A stretch of 64,000 nucleotides of DNA, from contig PYIU01000004.1 of NCBI GenBank assembly GCA_003415625.1, positions 4,712,001-4,776,000 of the forward strand, in the 5' to 3' direction. Origin of the DNA: Aquanectria penicillioides. Its lineage: Eukaryota > Ascomycota > Sordariomycetes > Hypocreales > Nectriaceae. Of the stretch, positions 1 through 10,138 are shown piece after piece; the stretch's first letter is position 1; the number at the start of each line of letters is the position of its first letter. A program made the position numbers and the translations under genes. Under the pieces are notes generated by a model. The model ran no database searches. It worked only from the letters and a program-made list of their open reading frames with translations, and was not told the DNA's origin.

Positions 1-1
1 A

Positions 2-1985
2 CCTCGTCTTGGTGACCTGTTCTTCCCATGCCTGTCCATGCACATTGGCTCAAAAGGAATCCTGGACTAGGGACATGGGTATGGTGGAGCAGCTTACCGG
101 TTACCTTCAGATTTTGAACGCCTAGATGGTCGCTCTTTAGCATCATGCCCCGATGGAGCCCTCTTAGTAAACCCCACAGACATCCCAGCTATTCAGAACC
201 TCCATCAAGCTGTCGTCAGCTTGAGGCACGAGCTTCCCATCAATTCCAAGAGCTCGTCCAAGACAGACATCATTACCAAGAAGGGCGATATATTTAGCTT
301 CCTGCCTCCCGAAATTCTGCAATTAATCTTGATCGGCCTTCCTTCAGCCGATGTTGTCCGTCTCAGACTGGCGTCTCCAGTCGTGGCCAGCAATGGTCTT
401 TCTGAGGCTTTCTGGGCCTCAAGGTTCCAGAGGGGACACGAGTACCACTGCATGTTTGAATCATCTCGATCTCGGCCTCGATCGTGGGAGTCAGTGTATT
501 CGTCTCTTCGGCTAGTAGGAAATGCTGCTCCCAGCCTAGCAAACCGAAAACGCATCTGGTACCTGGCTCTGCAGCTACAACATTCACTAATAAGTCAAAT
601 GTCGCGCCTCTCCTGTCATGGATATTCACAAAAATCTTTCTTTGAACCACAAGGCGAAGAAGACTCTGCAGAATGGCGCATAGCTAGCAGAGCCGTTGCT
701 GGCCCAGAAGATCTGTTCTCGTTTGGCTGCAGGGCCCTTCGCACTCGGGCGGCCCATTTCACGACACCCAAGGTCCAACAACTATGGGTATCGTTCTCTC
801 AGCTTAACGGCCGATTGTTTGTATCTGGCCTCCGGCTAGTCTTGAACAATGGACACGTCGCTTGTCTTGGCTATATCCGCCCAGAAAGGAGACCTGTGTT
901 AGCTTTTCAAACCCTCATGCATCAGGGTTTGCCATTTGCGGATGGCACTTGGCTCTTGATATAATGGGAATTACAGCGCTTGCGGTCATTGCAGACGATG
1001 TAGTCTTGTCGTCTTGGGTGGGAGAGCCCAATCATGTCCCGAAGTAGTAGTTGGGAGTAGATGGACAGCCAATCTCCAGTCTGAAGGCGGACTTTGATGC
1101 AAGTATCAGTCCAAACGAGTTCAGACACTTCTTTGAGCCACATATGATCCGTTACGTGACTGACTGGCTACTAGGCATTTAGACTTGTTTCTCTGGGCTT
1201 GAGCGTCCAACCAGACAACCCACCTCCGAAAACTCTGTGGAGAGACTCCTGTCTGTGGAGTCCTGAAATCCCACCAAAAGGTATTTCATTCAACGGGACA
1301 GATGATGAATTTCCCCAAAATGCATATAAACGATTTTCATTGCCCTTTTCAACCGTCCTTTTTGGAGGGGAAGATGGCAGAGATCTCCGTCAGCTCATCG
1401 AAATTGTAGTATGGATCTTCGATGTCAACAAAATCATGGGCCTCGAATTCCATTATGAAGACAGCTCTATGAACCGCTACCTTGGTAAACTAGGACAGTT
1501 TGAGAATTACAGCAAGAGGGCGTTCGTTCCGAGTGAGGACTTTCGCATCCCAATGTTAATTGATGGACCTAGTGGAGAGAAGATCACGGGTATCGAGGTT
1601 CAGAAGCCACTTCACATTATCCTTGGACTAAAGGTAACTAGTACGATCAATTTTGGATTTATTTCGGAAGCTTATTCCCTTTCAAGATCCGAACAAATAA
1701 AGGAAGGGACATGCTTTTTCCTCCTCCAGATATTCGTGATGATGGTTGGGTTCCTATTGAGGCCTCTGCAGCTACCATCATTGGCATGTACTCTGTCTTT
1801 ATAAGTACGACGGTGACCCTCCGACGAGGCCTAACTAATTGGTGTAGAGTTACGGATTTTGGAACTTTGGCCTCATGTCAGTGGGATAACCAATGTCAAA
1901 ATCACATTCACCCAGGACGACTAGTTTTACCATCCTTAGAAGGCTTTCGAAGAGAAAAACACAAGTCATCGTGCCTGGATTGAGC
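2..1985 (+). pseudogene. F-box domain protein, decayed and 5'-truncated by the window edge
   Basis: The reading frame runs in from the left edge. An F-box-like segment (LPPEILQLILIGLPSADVVR, about 301-360) is followed by the long C-terminal region usual for fungal F-box proteins of unknown target. The gene is broken. There is an in-frame TAG at 68-70 inside otherwise conserved-looking sequence, a frame change near 920-965, a double TAG at 1045-1050 before a well-preserved segment (LGVDGQPISSLKADFDA), and another frame change before 1199. The 1199-1635 part reads cleanly, and a possible intron starts at the GGTAACT near 1634. The last recognisable stretch (PPPDIRDDGWVPIEASAATI) lies in a third frame near 1716-1780. 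The in-frame TAGs could be former TGG (Trp) codons changed by G-to-A transitions. An intact version would be a substrate adaptor of an SCF ubiquitin ligase; this copy is very unlikely to be functional. Confidence 0.7.
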
Positions 1986-2034
1986 ATTTTAGCACACTTT
2001 TTTCCACCACGGTGGACTTACCGGTTGATTTATG

Positions 2035-2308
2035 AAAAAAAAAAAAAATGGGAGCGTCGCTGGCATGAAGTGTCGATAACGAGAAGGTGTTCAATGTATA
2101 ACAATTGCAATAGCCAGAGGGATGCTATGTCTCTCAGAAAAGAGCAGGACCCAACGATTCAAAGAACCATCAATTCTCATTTCTGCCGAGCCTAGTCAGC
2201 GGGCAACTTTGAGTACAGGTATCGCAAGGAGCAGGAGGCGTGAAATCATTCATAACATGTAACAGGTATATTGTTCCACTATTAACTAAGAATTCTATTC
2301 TACCTACA
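2035..2308. other. Gene-free spacer with an A14 run
   Basis: An uninterrupted run of about 14 A lies at 2035-2048, just past the F-box pseudogene. The rest, up to the stop codon of the minus-strand hydrolase at 2309, shows no coding signal that I can support. Confidence 0.4.
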
Positions 2309-3247
2309 TCAGTTCTTCAACGCCAGGCTTGCTGCGCATTCAACGGCAAATCCAAAACTCCTAGCGTACCATCCGGTACTCCAGTAGCTTATCTCGATAT
2401 TATGCGGAGCAGCGCGGATGATGCTCGTATCGACCCTGGGACTCTTGAGCAAACCCGCCGCAAAGTCTTGAAGATGCTCGTCTGTCGCATCCCAATAATG
2501 GTCCCTCTCTGCCAACGCAATCATCACTGGCACGGCGACATTGGCGCCCCATTTCTCCTTCCACGTCGCGAGCCACGATTGTCTCAGCGCAGCAATCTCC
2601 GGAAACGGCATGGCGTGGTCGAGGCGCTCCGACTGGGCGTAGACTTCATCATCAGCAGTTCCTGGCAGCAGCAGAGTCGTGTCCTTGACGGCGACGGGGA
2701 TGTTGACGTGAGTGGGAGGAGTCTCGGGCTGAGCGACGTGGCCGCCAGTGTCCTTGAGCAGAGAGCCGAAACCAGACATGATGACACCGCCCAAAGGATA
2801 CGCCGTCGTGCTCGACTCGGCAGCGGCAGCGGCAGCGTGCAGTGAGGCCGCTACAACAGCGCCGTTGGCTCCGAGGCTGTGGCAGTGCAGGACGATGCAG
2901 CTGCACGCATTGGGGAGCCCAAACTCCGTCCACAGCGCCGGGAGAATCGAGTCATGCAGCTTGGAGCCCCATGCCTCAGGGAAGCTTGAGCCCTCAGCGA
3001 TTGGTGTAACAGGCGTCGACTCCCTGTAACCCGGGCGATCAATAGCGACAAAAGGCACTGAGAGGGCGTTGCTTGTCAGACTAGCCGTGTAGTTTGGCGT
3101 AACGTCAAAGTACTGGCTCGTGTAGCAGCCACCGTGAAGACCAACGACTAGCGGGCAGTACTTTGGTCTGGAGGAAGCTTGAGCGGGAATATTGCGAAGG
3201 CCAGAGATGACCGAGCCGTCGGCAAGGGTGAGGGTGAAGGGCTCCAT
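2309..3247 (-). CDS. Alpha/beta hydrolase, 312 aa
   Basis: A single-exon alpha/beta-hydrolase-fold enzyme. The oxyanion-type HGG is at residues 39-41. The nucleophile elbow reads HCHSLGANG with Ser124 (the usual G-x-S-x-G is varied to C-H-S-L-G). Asp249 in ALAERDHYWD and His282 in APHNIE complete a plausible catalytic triad. No signal peptide is apparent, so it is probably cytosolic. The length is normal for a small esterase or epoxide-hydrolase-like member, but the substrate cannot be read from the sequence. The start ATG at 3247 gives a normal N-terminus leading straight into the first strand (FTLTLADGSV). It is divergent from the methyltransferase at 3587, with a 339-bp shared upstream region. 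The fold assignment is firm; the reaction is unknown. Confidence 0.8.
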   Translation of the reverse strand: MEPFTLTLADGSVISGLRNIPAQASSRPKYCPLVVGLHGGCYTSQYFDVTPNYTASLTSNALSVPFVAIDRPGYRESTPVTPIAEGSSFPEAWGSKLHDSILPALWTEFGLPNACSCIVLHCHSLGANGAVVAASLHAAAAAAESSTTAYPLGGVIMSGFGSLLKDTGGHVAQPETPPTHVNIPVAVKDTTLLLPGTADDEVYAQSERLDHAMPFPEIAALRQSWLATWKEKWGANVAVPVMIALAERDHYWDATDEHLQDFAAGLLKSPRVDTSIIRAAPHNIEISYWSTGWYARSFGFAVECAASLALKN

Positions 3248-3586
3248 AGCTGTTTAGAAGAGCTGAAAGGCGTATATGATGATTCTGCTCTATTGCTCGC
3301 TTCTTCCACTTCCGTCTAGCTGTAGGCGCAATGTACAAGGTACTGGAGAGAATTAATCAATGCTCTACAGCTAGGCTCGCAGCTCAAATCAACTTGAAAT
3401 GTCGCATGTGGGGTAAAACCATCCATGTATGAATGATGGGCCCATATCTGCTGACCGACAGAAGATGCAAGCGTGTCGTCTCCACCTCTACCAAACTCCA
3501 AGCCTGGAGCTTTTCTTGTCACATCACGCCATCCTTGTCGGGCCAGTTGAAGGCTACCGGGAAATTTACAGCTACAGGTAGCAGCC
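3248..3586. promoter_or_regulatory. Shared divergent upstream region, hydrolase / LaeA-like methyltransferase
   Basis: A 339-bp gap lies between two start codons facing away from each other. I see no convincing TATA box or transcription-factor site. The divergent arrangement makes co-regulation possible but does not show it. Confidence 0.4.
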
Positions 3587-4924
3587 ATGTCTGAAACCAA
3601 GGAGGAGGCCAAGCGGGAGCCGACGCCACCAGCAGCGCGCAGAGAGGCTGGGTCGTCTCGCCAAGATGCATCAGCACCAGCACCAGTTGAGCGAGAGGAA
3701 CCACACGACACTCCAGAGACGAATGTCACCGTCACACAAGAAGAGCCACAGCTGCAGCCGCCAATTGACGCCGATGACGACGCCCAGCCGCCCGACGCTG
3801 CAACAGACGACGGCTACACGTCCGACGCGGGATCGGCAGCATCGACGTCCATCGCGTCCAGCGTCCGCGACTACACGTTTGAGAACCGCCGCAGGTACCA
3901 CAAATTCAAGGAGGGCCGCTACCAGTTCCCCAACGACGTGCCCGAGCAGGAGCGAGAAGACATGAAGCACACGGTCGCGGTTCATCTCCTCGGCGGGCAG
4001 CTCCACAACGCGCCGCTGGACAACCCGCAAATGATCATCGACATTGGCACTGGAACGGGAAGTTGGGCCATTGACAGTACGACACCACCAACATCCTTGT
4101 GTATCCGTATATCTCATCACTGTATGCCGGTATATGAGCACCGGCGATCGTAACCATGCTAACTCGCTTCGTTAATTAGTGGGTGACGAGTACCCAGAGG
4201 CCGAGGTCATCGGCATTGACTTGAGCCCCATCCAGCCGCCGTGGGTGCCTCCAAACGTCAAGTTTCTCGTCGATGATGCTGAAGCGCCGTGGCTTTATGG
4301 CGAGAACTCCGTTGATCTTGTCCATTTGAGGAACATGTCCACCGCAATTAAGAACTGGCCGGCGCTGCTCTCGCAGGCATACAGGTAGGTACAAAAGAAG
4401 CGAAGTAGAGAAAAAAAAGATGAAAAAAAAAACGACGTGTCAAATATCTAATGCACCTCGTTAGCGCACTGAAACCAGGGGGCTGGATTGAGCTTCCCGA
4501 GTTCCGTTGGGTGTACGGATGCGACGACGGAACAATGCACGACGATTACACACCGCCACAGATGGTCGCCTACATTAGAGATGGCCTCGCTGCCTTTGGC
4601 GTCGAGATGCACGCCGCCGCTAAAAACGAAGACAGGCTGCGAGACGCCGGCTTCGTCAACATCCGCCACGAGATCAAAAAGGTGCCCGTTGGACAATGGC
4701 CTAGGGACTCCAACCTGAAGATGATTGGCCTCTACAACAGGAGCGTCATCTACGACGGTCTCCAGGCCATCACCATCGGACCCTTGACGCGAGGCCTCGG
4801 CTGGAAGCCCGAGGAGGTTGAGCTGTTCCTTGTCAAGGTGCGCAAGGATCTGATGGATTCATCCGTGCATTCCTACGTGCACTTTCATTCGCTGTGTGCG
4901 CAAAAGGCAGAGACTGCCAATTGA
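3587..4924 (+). CDS. LaeA-like SAM-dependent methyltransferase, 384 aa
   Basis: Three exons: 3587-4076, 4180-4384, 4465-4924, with introns of 103 and 80 nt (GT...AG), totalling 385 codons with stop. An acidic, low-complexity N-terminus (about residues 1-90) precedes a conserved block YTFENRRRYHKFKEGRY (96-112). SAM-binding motif I, IDIGTGTGSW, spans 151-160. The second exon carries the acidic loop after motif I (VIGIDLSPIQPPWVPPNV) and VDLVHLRNMS. The third begins LKPGGWIELPEF, the motif III region. This is the layout of the fungal LaeA/TAM-type methyltransferases, some of which control secondary metabolism from the nucleus while others modify small molecules. It is divergent from the 2309 hydrolase. 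The family call is strong; whether it is a regulator or a biosynthetic enzyme cannot be told from sequence. Confidence 0.85.
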
Positions 4925-5457
4925 ACATGCATGCATGGTTCCTTTTCTTTTTTCCTGCTTCTCGAACCGGGGATGGGGGTAAAGACTGGTGCAACATGTG
5001 ACATCTAAAGACCCGAACCAACCGGAATGAGGACAATCATTTGATGCACAGCAGCCTTTCTGTTGATAAACCCCAGATCCGTACGACGTTATGAGCCTGA
5101 TTGAGTAACATGAACAGAGTTGGGTAGATGGGTTGATTGTATTTTTGTTGTTTTTCTAATCATTATTGGCCTAAGCAAGGTGTTAACATATTGACGAAAT
5201 AACACGTAAATATCAAGCTTGGCATGATTTAGCTGGAACGAGGTAGATCGTGGATCCGCTGTGGACCTGCTAGCCTCGGCTGAACCCGTCTTGGCCCAGA
5301 TTCCCGGTTGCTGTCCAAGGAGGATGTTGTTGGCTAGGAGATGCATGAGCTTGGCTTGAGGACAGAAATGGATTCAATCATCTTTAACCTTTACTCTGCA
5401 AGGTGACATGAGCATTAATTTACGTTCTGTCAAGGTCTAAGCCTCAATCTGGCGGCA
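4925..5457. other. Intergenic, nothing recognised
   Basis: This is the 3' flank of the methyltransferase. Only short overlapping open frames without family resemblance were seen. Confidence 0.4.
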
Positions 5458-5730
5458 TTGGGTTATCAGAAGAGGTTACCTGATGCTCGTGGGCCATCTA
5501 TCCTAGATCTTAAGCGGGAAGACTTAGAGGTTGAGGACGGAGGCTCACTACTGCAGAGTCAATCCCCTGATCGCTTACACGAGCAGTATTTCCATCCATG
5601 GAAAGAGCTATTTCCATCAACATTGCAAACGATTCCGCCCTCAGGGTGGAGCTATTATGCTGGTGGCCAAGTTGCTGTGTTCCGCGACCTGGTCAAAATC
5701 GACCGTTGGAAGCCATCAGATGACCCCTAA
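5458..5730 (+). pseudogene. Short gene fragment, possibly DUF3431-like
   Basis: A 90-codon open frame with no ATG start. Its last third (HPWKELFPSTLQ, then SYYAGGQVAVFRDLVK) looks like real protein sequence and recalls the C-terminal part of fungal DUF3431 proteins, where an aromatic-rich GGQ-aVsR segment is typical. The remainder of such a protein is absent on both sides. This is probably a relic of a larger gene. The family name is tentative. Confidence 0.25.
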
Positions 5731-6274
5731 AAATGGAAACATATATTAATTTAGTCAAGATATTTGATCTGGTACGACCAATAAATTATGACGACTTGGT
5801 CGAAGAAGGCAAGCCTAGATTCCAAGCGATGCATTTGATAAGGAGGTCACGGCGTGTCTGATCTCATGAGGTGAAGATGTGCTCTAGTGCCATTGAACAC
5901 CTCTTATTTTTCAAATTTCCTATTTTTAGTTCCACAAACATATTAAAGTGTCTTATAAAAGTAATGAAGCTCATGCCGGTATCTTTCTTGACGTCCTAGG
6001 TCGTAGCATGGTCCGATAAAATATGCCAGTACTACGGGTATAGGGTATGCAGATCCACTTCAATATCTACTCACTAAGAGTTACGATAGAATTACAGGAT
6101 TCGACATGCCACTCTATTCATTAATTTTGACAGATAATTATGGTATTTGAATTAATTAACGAAAATATGTTAAGAGCTGTCCGAATGATTGCATTATTTC
6201 GCAGGGCTATTCTCGGCGCTGGACCCTTATCAAAAATATTAGATGGTTTGACATGACGCATGCGGGTCTCTGAT
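5731..6274. other. Intergenic, AT-rich, nothing recognised
   Basis: Downstream of the 6275-7333 minus-strand gene. No coding frame or repeat that I can support. Confidence 0.4.
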
Positions 6275-7333
6275 TCACTTACAGTCAATGAGTTTCTGCC
6301 ACAACTCATCTTGGTAGTATAAAGAGGAGATATGGCCTCCCGGGACGAGTTCAAGTTTGGCAGTTTTATAGTTGGCGATGATCCACTCGTTGGTGCTCCC
6401 GCCAAGATGGTCCTGCTTTGAACCCACGACAAGGATAGGCTTAGAGGCGTGCTCCTCGTCAAGCTTGGCTGGCTCAAATCCCCAATCCGAATGGATCACA
6501 TCTGAACATTCCATAAACCCATCCCATTGGGCACAGCTTCGCATGGCTGCCTTGGACAGTCGCTCGAGGAACTGATCCTCTGTCCTGCCCTTTTTCTCGA
6601 GCCACGAGGCCATCATTTCCCTTTCATCGTCGTCCATCTTGGAGAATATTATCTGGTTGAAAAATACCTTGGAACCCTCCAGCGTCTTGAGCTTGGAAGC
6701 GAAAACACTCGATACCGTTCGCTGGAGCAGGTGAAAAGGGATGAGCTGGGACGGGGGTCCCACCGTGACCCAGTTCTGCCAGTTCAGCGTCTTGGCATGG
6801 GTAGTGTGGTATTTGAATGGGGAGAACCCAGCTGCCAGCATGCAACCGGCAATCTTGTGACCGGCGGGAAATTGGTCGTATGGTGCGCCAAAGAGCATTT
6901 GTGCGTGTACAGTGCCATATGAGCCCCCGGCAAGATACAGTTTGTTGAAATCATTGGTGGGATAAAGGTGAGAAAGTAGTTTCGAGATGTCCCTTACAAA
7001 GGCGGTGTTGTAGGCCTCACCCGGTGCTCTGGGACTCGAGTTTCCCATTCCAGGCAGTGATGGGCAGATCCAGTGTGCCCCGATAGCCTGGCAAGTTTCC
7101 GGGACCTCACTAGCATCTCCAATACTAAACAAGCCAGCAAAGAAGATGATGATGGTCCGGGATGTTGGTGGTCCGTTGTGAGCATAGGCCATCTGTCGAC
7201 CATGACCGAGGTCGAGGATGTGCTCCTCCTCGCCTTTCAGACGATCATATGCCAAAGATGAAGTCATTGAAGATGAAAGGCCTTGTTCGAAATTAAGCCT
7301 AGATAATAAGGAATGATTCCACAGCGCGAACAT
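6275..7333 (-). CDS. Alpha/beta hydrolase, 352 aa
   Basis: A single-exon alpha/beta-hydrolase. The nucleophile elbow is GGSYG (136-140, Ser138), the acid is in VVGSKQDHLGG (Asp308) and the base is in VPGGHISS (His334). PSLPGMGNSSP (91-101) is the usual strand-turn before the cap region. The N-terminus has two candidate starts, ATG at 7333 and ATG at 7267 (MTSSLAYDRL); the second leads more directly into the fold (EEEHILDLGHGRQMAYA), so the 22 upstream residues may not be translated. There is no obvious signal peptide. The substrate is unknown. It is not closely similar to the hydrolase at 2309 outside the catalytic motifs, so the two are not a recent tandem duplication. Confidence 0.8.
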   Translation of the reverse strand: MFALWNHSLLSRLNFEQGLSSSMTSSLAYDRLKGEEEHILDLGHGRQMAYAHNGPPTSRTIIIFFAGLFSIGDASEVPETCQAIGAHWICPSLPGMGNSSPRAPGEAYNTAFVRDISKLLSHLYPTNDFNKLYLAGGSYGTVHAQMLFGAPYDQFPAGHKIAGCMLAAGFSPFKYHTTHAKTLNWQNWVTVGPPSQLIPFHLLQRTVSSVFASKLKTLEGSKVFFNQIIFSKMDDDEREMMASWLEKKGRTEDQFLERLSKAAMRSCAQWDGFMECSDVIHSDWGFEPAKLDEEHASKPILVVGSKQDHLGGSTNEWIIANYKTAKLELVPGGHISSLYYQDELWQKLIDCK

Positions 7334-7697
7334 TCCTATCTCTCGAAGGTGGAAGTAACTAGAGTTCTGCCGTTAGTCACCGCCTACAACAGCGAAGGCA
7401 GCAACATAAGCACGGCTCAATTCTAGCTGCCTAGGAGCATATTGAGCCTAAGCTTCAGCGCTTTGAAAATGATTGGCCACAGTTCTAGGTCGTTTGGGTC
7501 GATGCCCTTGAAGCCAGTGACACGAATCATACGTAGCTAGGGGCAGTGATGGCAGCTGGGAATTCTATCCCGAGTTGGTTGATCCTAAGACGCTTCCTAC
7601 AAAATAATAGGCCGTAATAAATCATATATAAGATAAGATTGTATACTGACTTACTACAATCTTCTATCAAGAACCTGGATGGATTCTCTCGCCTGAC
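7334..7697. other. Intergenic, upstream of the 352-aa hydrolase
   Basis: No gene seen. It contains the presumed promoter of the minus-strand hydrolase; no box was identified with confidence. Confidence 0.35.
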
Positions 7698-8150
7698 TTA
7701 TTTCTCATTCACTTGGCTATCCCAAATCAATGCCCACACCGAATGGGCATGTTCCAATCTGAATGGACTGAAATTAGTAACGAGCTCCTCTAAATCACGA
7801 AATCCACATTTTTTGTACAGGTCATGACCCGCCATGGGTGCAATTAAAACCACTGAGAGGCCGAGACGAGCAGCTTCGTTGAGAGTCCACTGTATCAACT
7901 GCATACCAATGCCGCGTCGTTGATGCTTTGGGTCAACCACGACTGGCTGGAGAACTGGGAAAAGTTGATCATTGCGAGCATCACTTGGATAATTCCAAAA
8001 TTACAAATACACGGTTTCCCTATGATCAGTTCCTCCTTTAGTTGGCCCATTCCACCAAAGTATGCGGAACATTCTCCAACATTGCGACGGCTGTATGAAT
8101 ATGTTTTAGGAAGAAGAAAAGAAAGATGAGAAACGCCACAACTACGATCT
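7698..8150 (-). pseudogene. GNAT-family N-acetyltransferase, decayed
   Basis: Reading leftward, the C-terminal half of a GNAT acetyltransferase is clear. The acetyl-CoA pyrophosphate-binding motif A is VDPKHQRRGIGMQLI (R/Q-x-x-G-x-G), and motif B is MAGHDLYKKCGF. The same frame continues upstream as YPSDARNDQLFPVLQPVVV but hits a TAA in VYL*FWNY near 8000-8010. Further upstream the likely N-terminal coding (KEELIIGKPCICN) is in another frame. There is no intact start and the N-terminal third is missing. The TAA could be a former CAA. Genes of this class acetylate amines such as amino acids, aminoglycosides or polyamines; this copy should be inactive. Confidence 0.6.
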
Positions 8151-9860
8151 TTATCAGAGCGGTGTGAACAGCATCCTCGCAAGAAGCACCATCACCTCAC
8201 AACGGCAATCGTTACATGATGTCAGAGCATGCATGGACGGATTTTGGTATTGGCAGCATCACTGGTTATGACAATCAAGTGTGAGCGAGGCCCACTTGGC
8301 TGAAGTTGACTGACCACTTTTCTGCTTGATTGCGATAACGAACGAGACCTTGCCCTGCTAAATAGCCTAATTGCTCTGGCATCATCCGGCAAAGAAGAAG
8401 GAATACTGCATAGGCTGACCTTACTTCTTCGGCACTGTAATCATAATAGTGAATGCATGTATGAAAACAAAAGTTGACCTCGGAATTAAATAAGTAATTG
8501 TTCTTCGAACCGTGCGTGCAGTAAACCAACAAATGACATAAAACGCCAATATAATTTGCTATATCATTCACTGATATATAAAATTATGTAATGAGCAAAG
8601 TTGTTTGAAGCCATAATTAACTTGCAAGTTTTCGCTTCATGTGTTGTGGATGGAGTAACCTGTCATGTGTTGCCGATCCCAAATGTGGGAAGAGATCAAT
8701 GATCTCGCTGGTGGTAACGGGACTGGGTAGCGTCGTCGGCCCAGGGGTGCACGATAAGCTGATTGAATCTGTGCCCGGTCCTCTGCTTCAGATTCATGAG
8801 TTTTGGTGTGAAAATCAGCTTCCGTATTTGGCTTACTGTGTTCTCCGCAATGAGCCCCAAATGCAAATCAGGCGTTGCACCATCCGTGAACAGAAAAGAG
8901 TAAAACCATCGATCGACAAGGCATAAATTATGGAAAGAGCTGTTTATTATGTCCCGGTTTTCCATTCAAAGAGGCACAGATTCAACTACGGGCAAAGGAG
9001 AAACGGCCAGAGCCTCGGCGCTGAAAGCATCAACACGATGGGCCGTACTCGCAAAGGCCGGACCAATGCCGGTAATACAGATGATTTATGGACATCAGTC
9101 CAGGTACCTAGGGATACAATCGTAGCATACCCTGGAAAGACGGAAGAGGGTACTGGAGATTTTCTCCCTCTGCGTCTTGGCAATCCAGTTTGCGAATCCA
9201 GACCGGCCCATGCTTGCTCGATGTCTCTCGTCTAGGGAGTCATTCGTGGACAGACAGGAACAGTTCCGACGCGGCGAATCACGGACTCGGACTTCACGGG
9301 TCCCGGACTGTGGATCGAAAACAAGTGCGAACGCCATGTTTTCGACCTCGTCCTGGACTGCATACACCTGGACCGGGGCCGGGCCCACCCAACTTTTGAT
9401 TTGCTCCGTCGTAAATCGGGATACGAAAAAGTGGGAGCCTCTATTTAGCTTTTAGTTTAGGCCTACTGAGCCGGGTACCGACCATGGGAGGCTCGGCGTT
9501 CCAATGGATGCATGTGAATGGGTCAAGTTTGCACCTTTAAGTCTTCTTTGCCGTGGGATGACTCTGTTTCGAGTGTGTCACGCGGGAAAGAAATTGCAAA
9601 AGGGTGACCAACAGCTATGCCAAGACATGAAAAGAACTGAGAAGGCCTCCTTATAACTGCTATGCGAATCAGTATTAGCCTGTGAGGGATTTGCGGCGCT
9701 CAGTCGACAATAGTCCCCCCCAGCTACCGAAACTAATGCCACCAAAAGTCAGGGATTTCAGGCACACGGCCCAGAACGGACATTGCGGGAGGCAACCTCT
9801 TCCCGGTCGAGTCAAGCGGACCCCGCAGTAGTTTATTTGAGAAGAATAAAAACCAACAGA
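8151..9860. other. 1.7-kb gene-free stretch upstream of the siderophore transporter
   Basis: Several open frames under 100 codons occur on both strands, but none has recognisable motifs, conserved-looking composition or splice partners. This is an unusually long upstream region for the MFS gene that follows and may hold distal regulatory sequence. A C-run near 9714-9721 is the only homopolymer noticed. Confidence 0.4.
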
Positions 9861-9865
9861 TTATC

Positions 9866-9874
9866 TTATCAGAT
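9866..9874 (-). promoter_or_regulatory. Iron-GATA factor (SreA/Urbs1/Fep1-type) site
   Basis: TTATCAGAT at 9866-9874 is the exact reverse complement of ATCTGATAA, which matches the consensus ATCWGATAA bound by fungal iron-sensing GATA repressors. It is part of TTATCTTATCAGAT, so a second GATA core (TTATC, 9861-9865) sits immediately beside it. It lies about 265 bp upstream of the ATG of a siderophore-transporter gene, the expected kind of target. The match is seen in the sequence; iron repression is inferred. Confidence 0.7.
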
Positions 9875-10017
9875 GGCATGATCGGATCAAATCATATTCT
9901 TTCACACAAGTAGCTCCACTCAGGTATTCGTGGGCCCTCGCCATATTTCATGTTGGTCGTCATCTAAGCCGTCATCGTCTCCATCCACCAGAAAGGGTAA
10001 TGGGGCTTATATTGGTC

Positions 10018-10023
10018 TATAAA
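10018..10023 (+). promoter_or_regulatory. TATA box, siderophore transporter
   Basis: TATAAA about 115 bp upstream of the ATG at 10139, a plausible core promoter position for a fungal gene. Confidence 0.45.
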
Positions 10024-10138
10024 GACAAGGTTTTTCCCTTTCCCATAACCAGGACGTATCCTTGTCAATTCAGTCACCATTTATTGCACTTCAAGTCCCA
10101 GCCATTGCAGTGTTGCATCGAGACATCAGACACCCAAC

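Noticed and set aside
2035..2048. A14 run as the tail of a retroposed F-box copy
   Set aside because: The relic appears to keep an intron-like interruption near 1634-1710 and there is no target duplication that I can see; a simple homopolymer is enough.
8639..8926. 95-codon frame in the long spacer upstream of the siderophore transporter
   Set aside because: No recognisable protein features; similar-sized frames occur on both strands there.
9000..9460. Possible gene around 8930-9455 from overlapping frames on both strands
   Set aside because: Frames in all directions are similar in length and none shows protein-like conservation or motifs.
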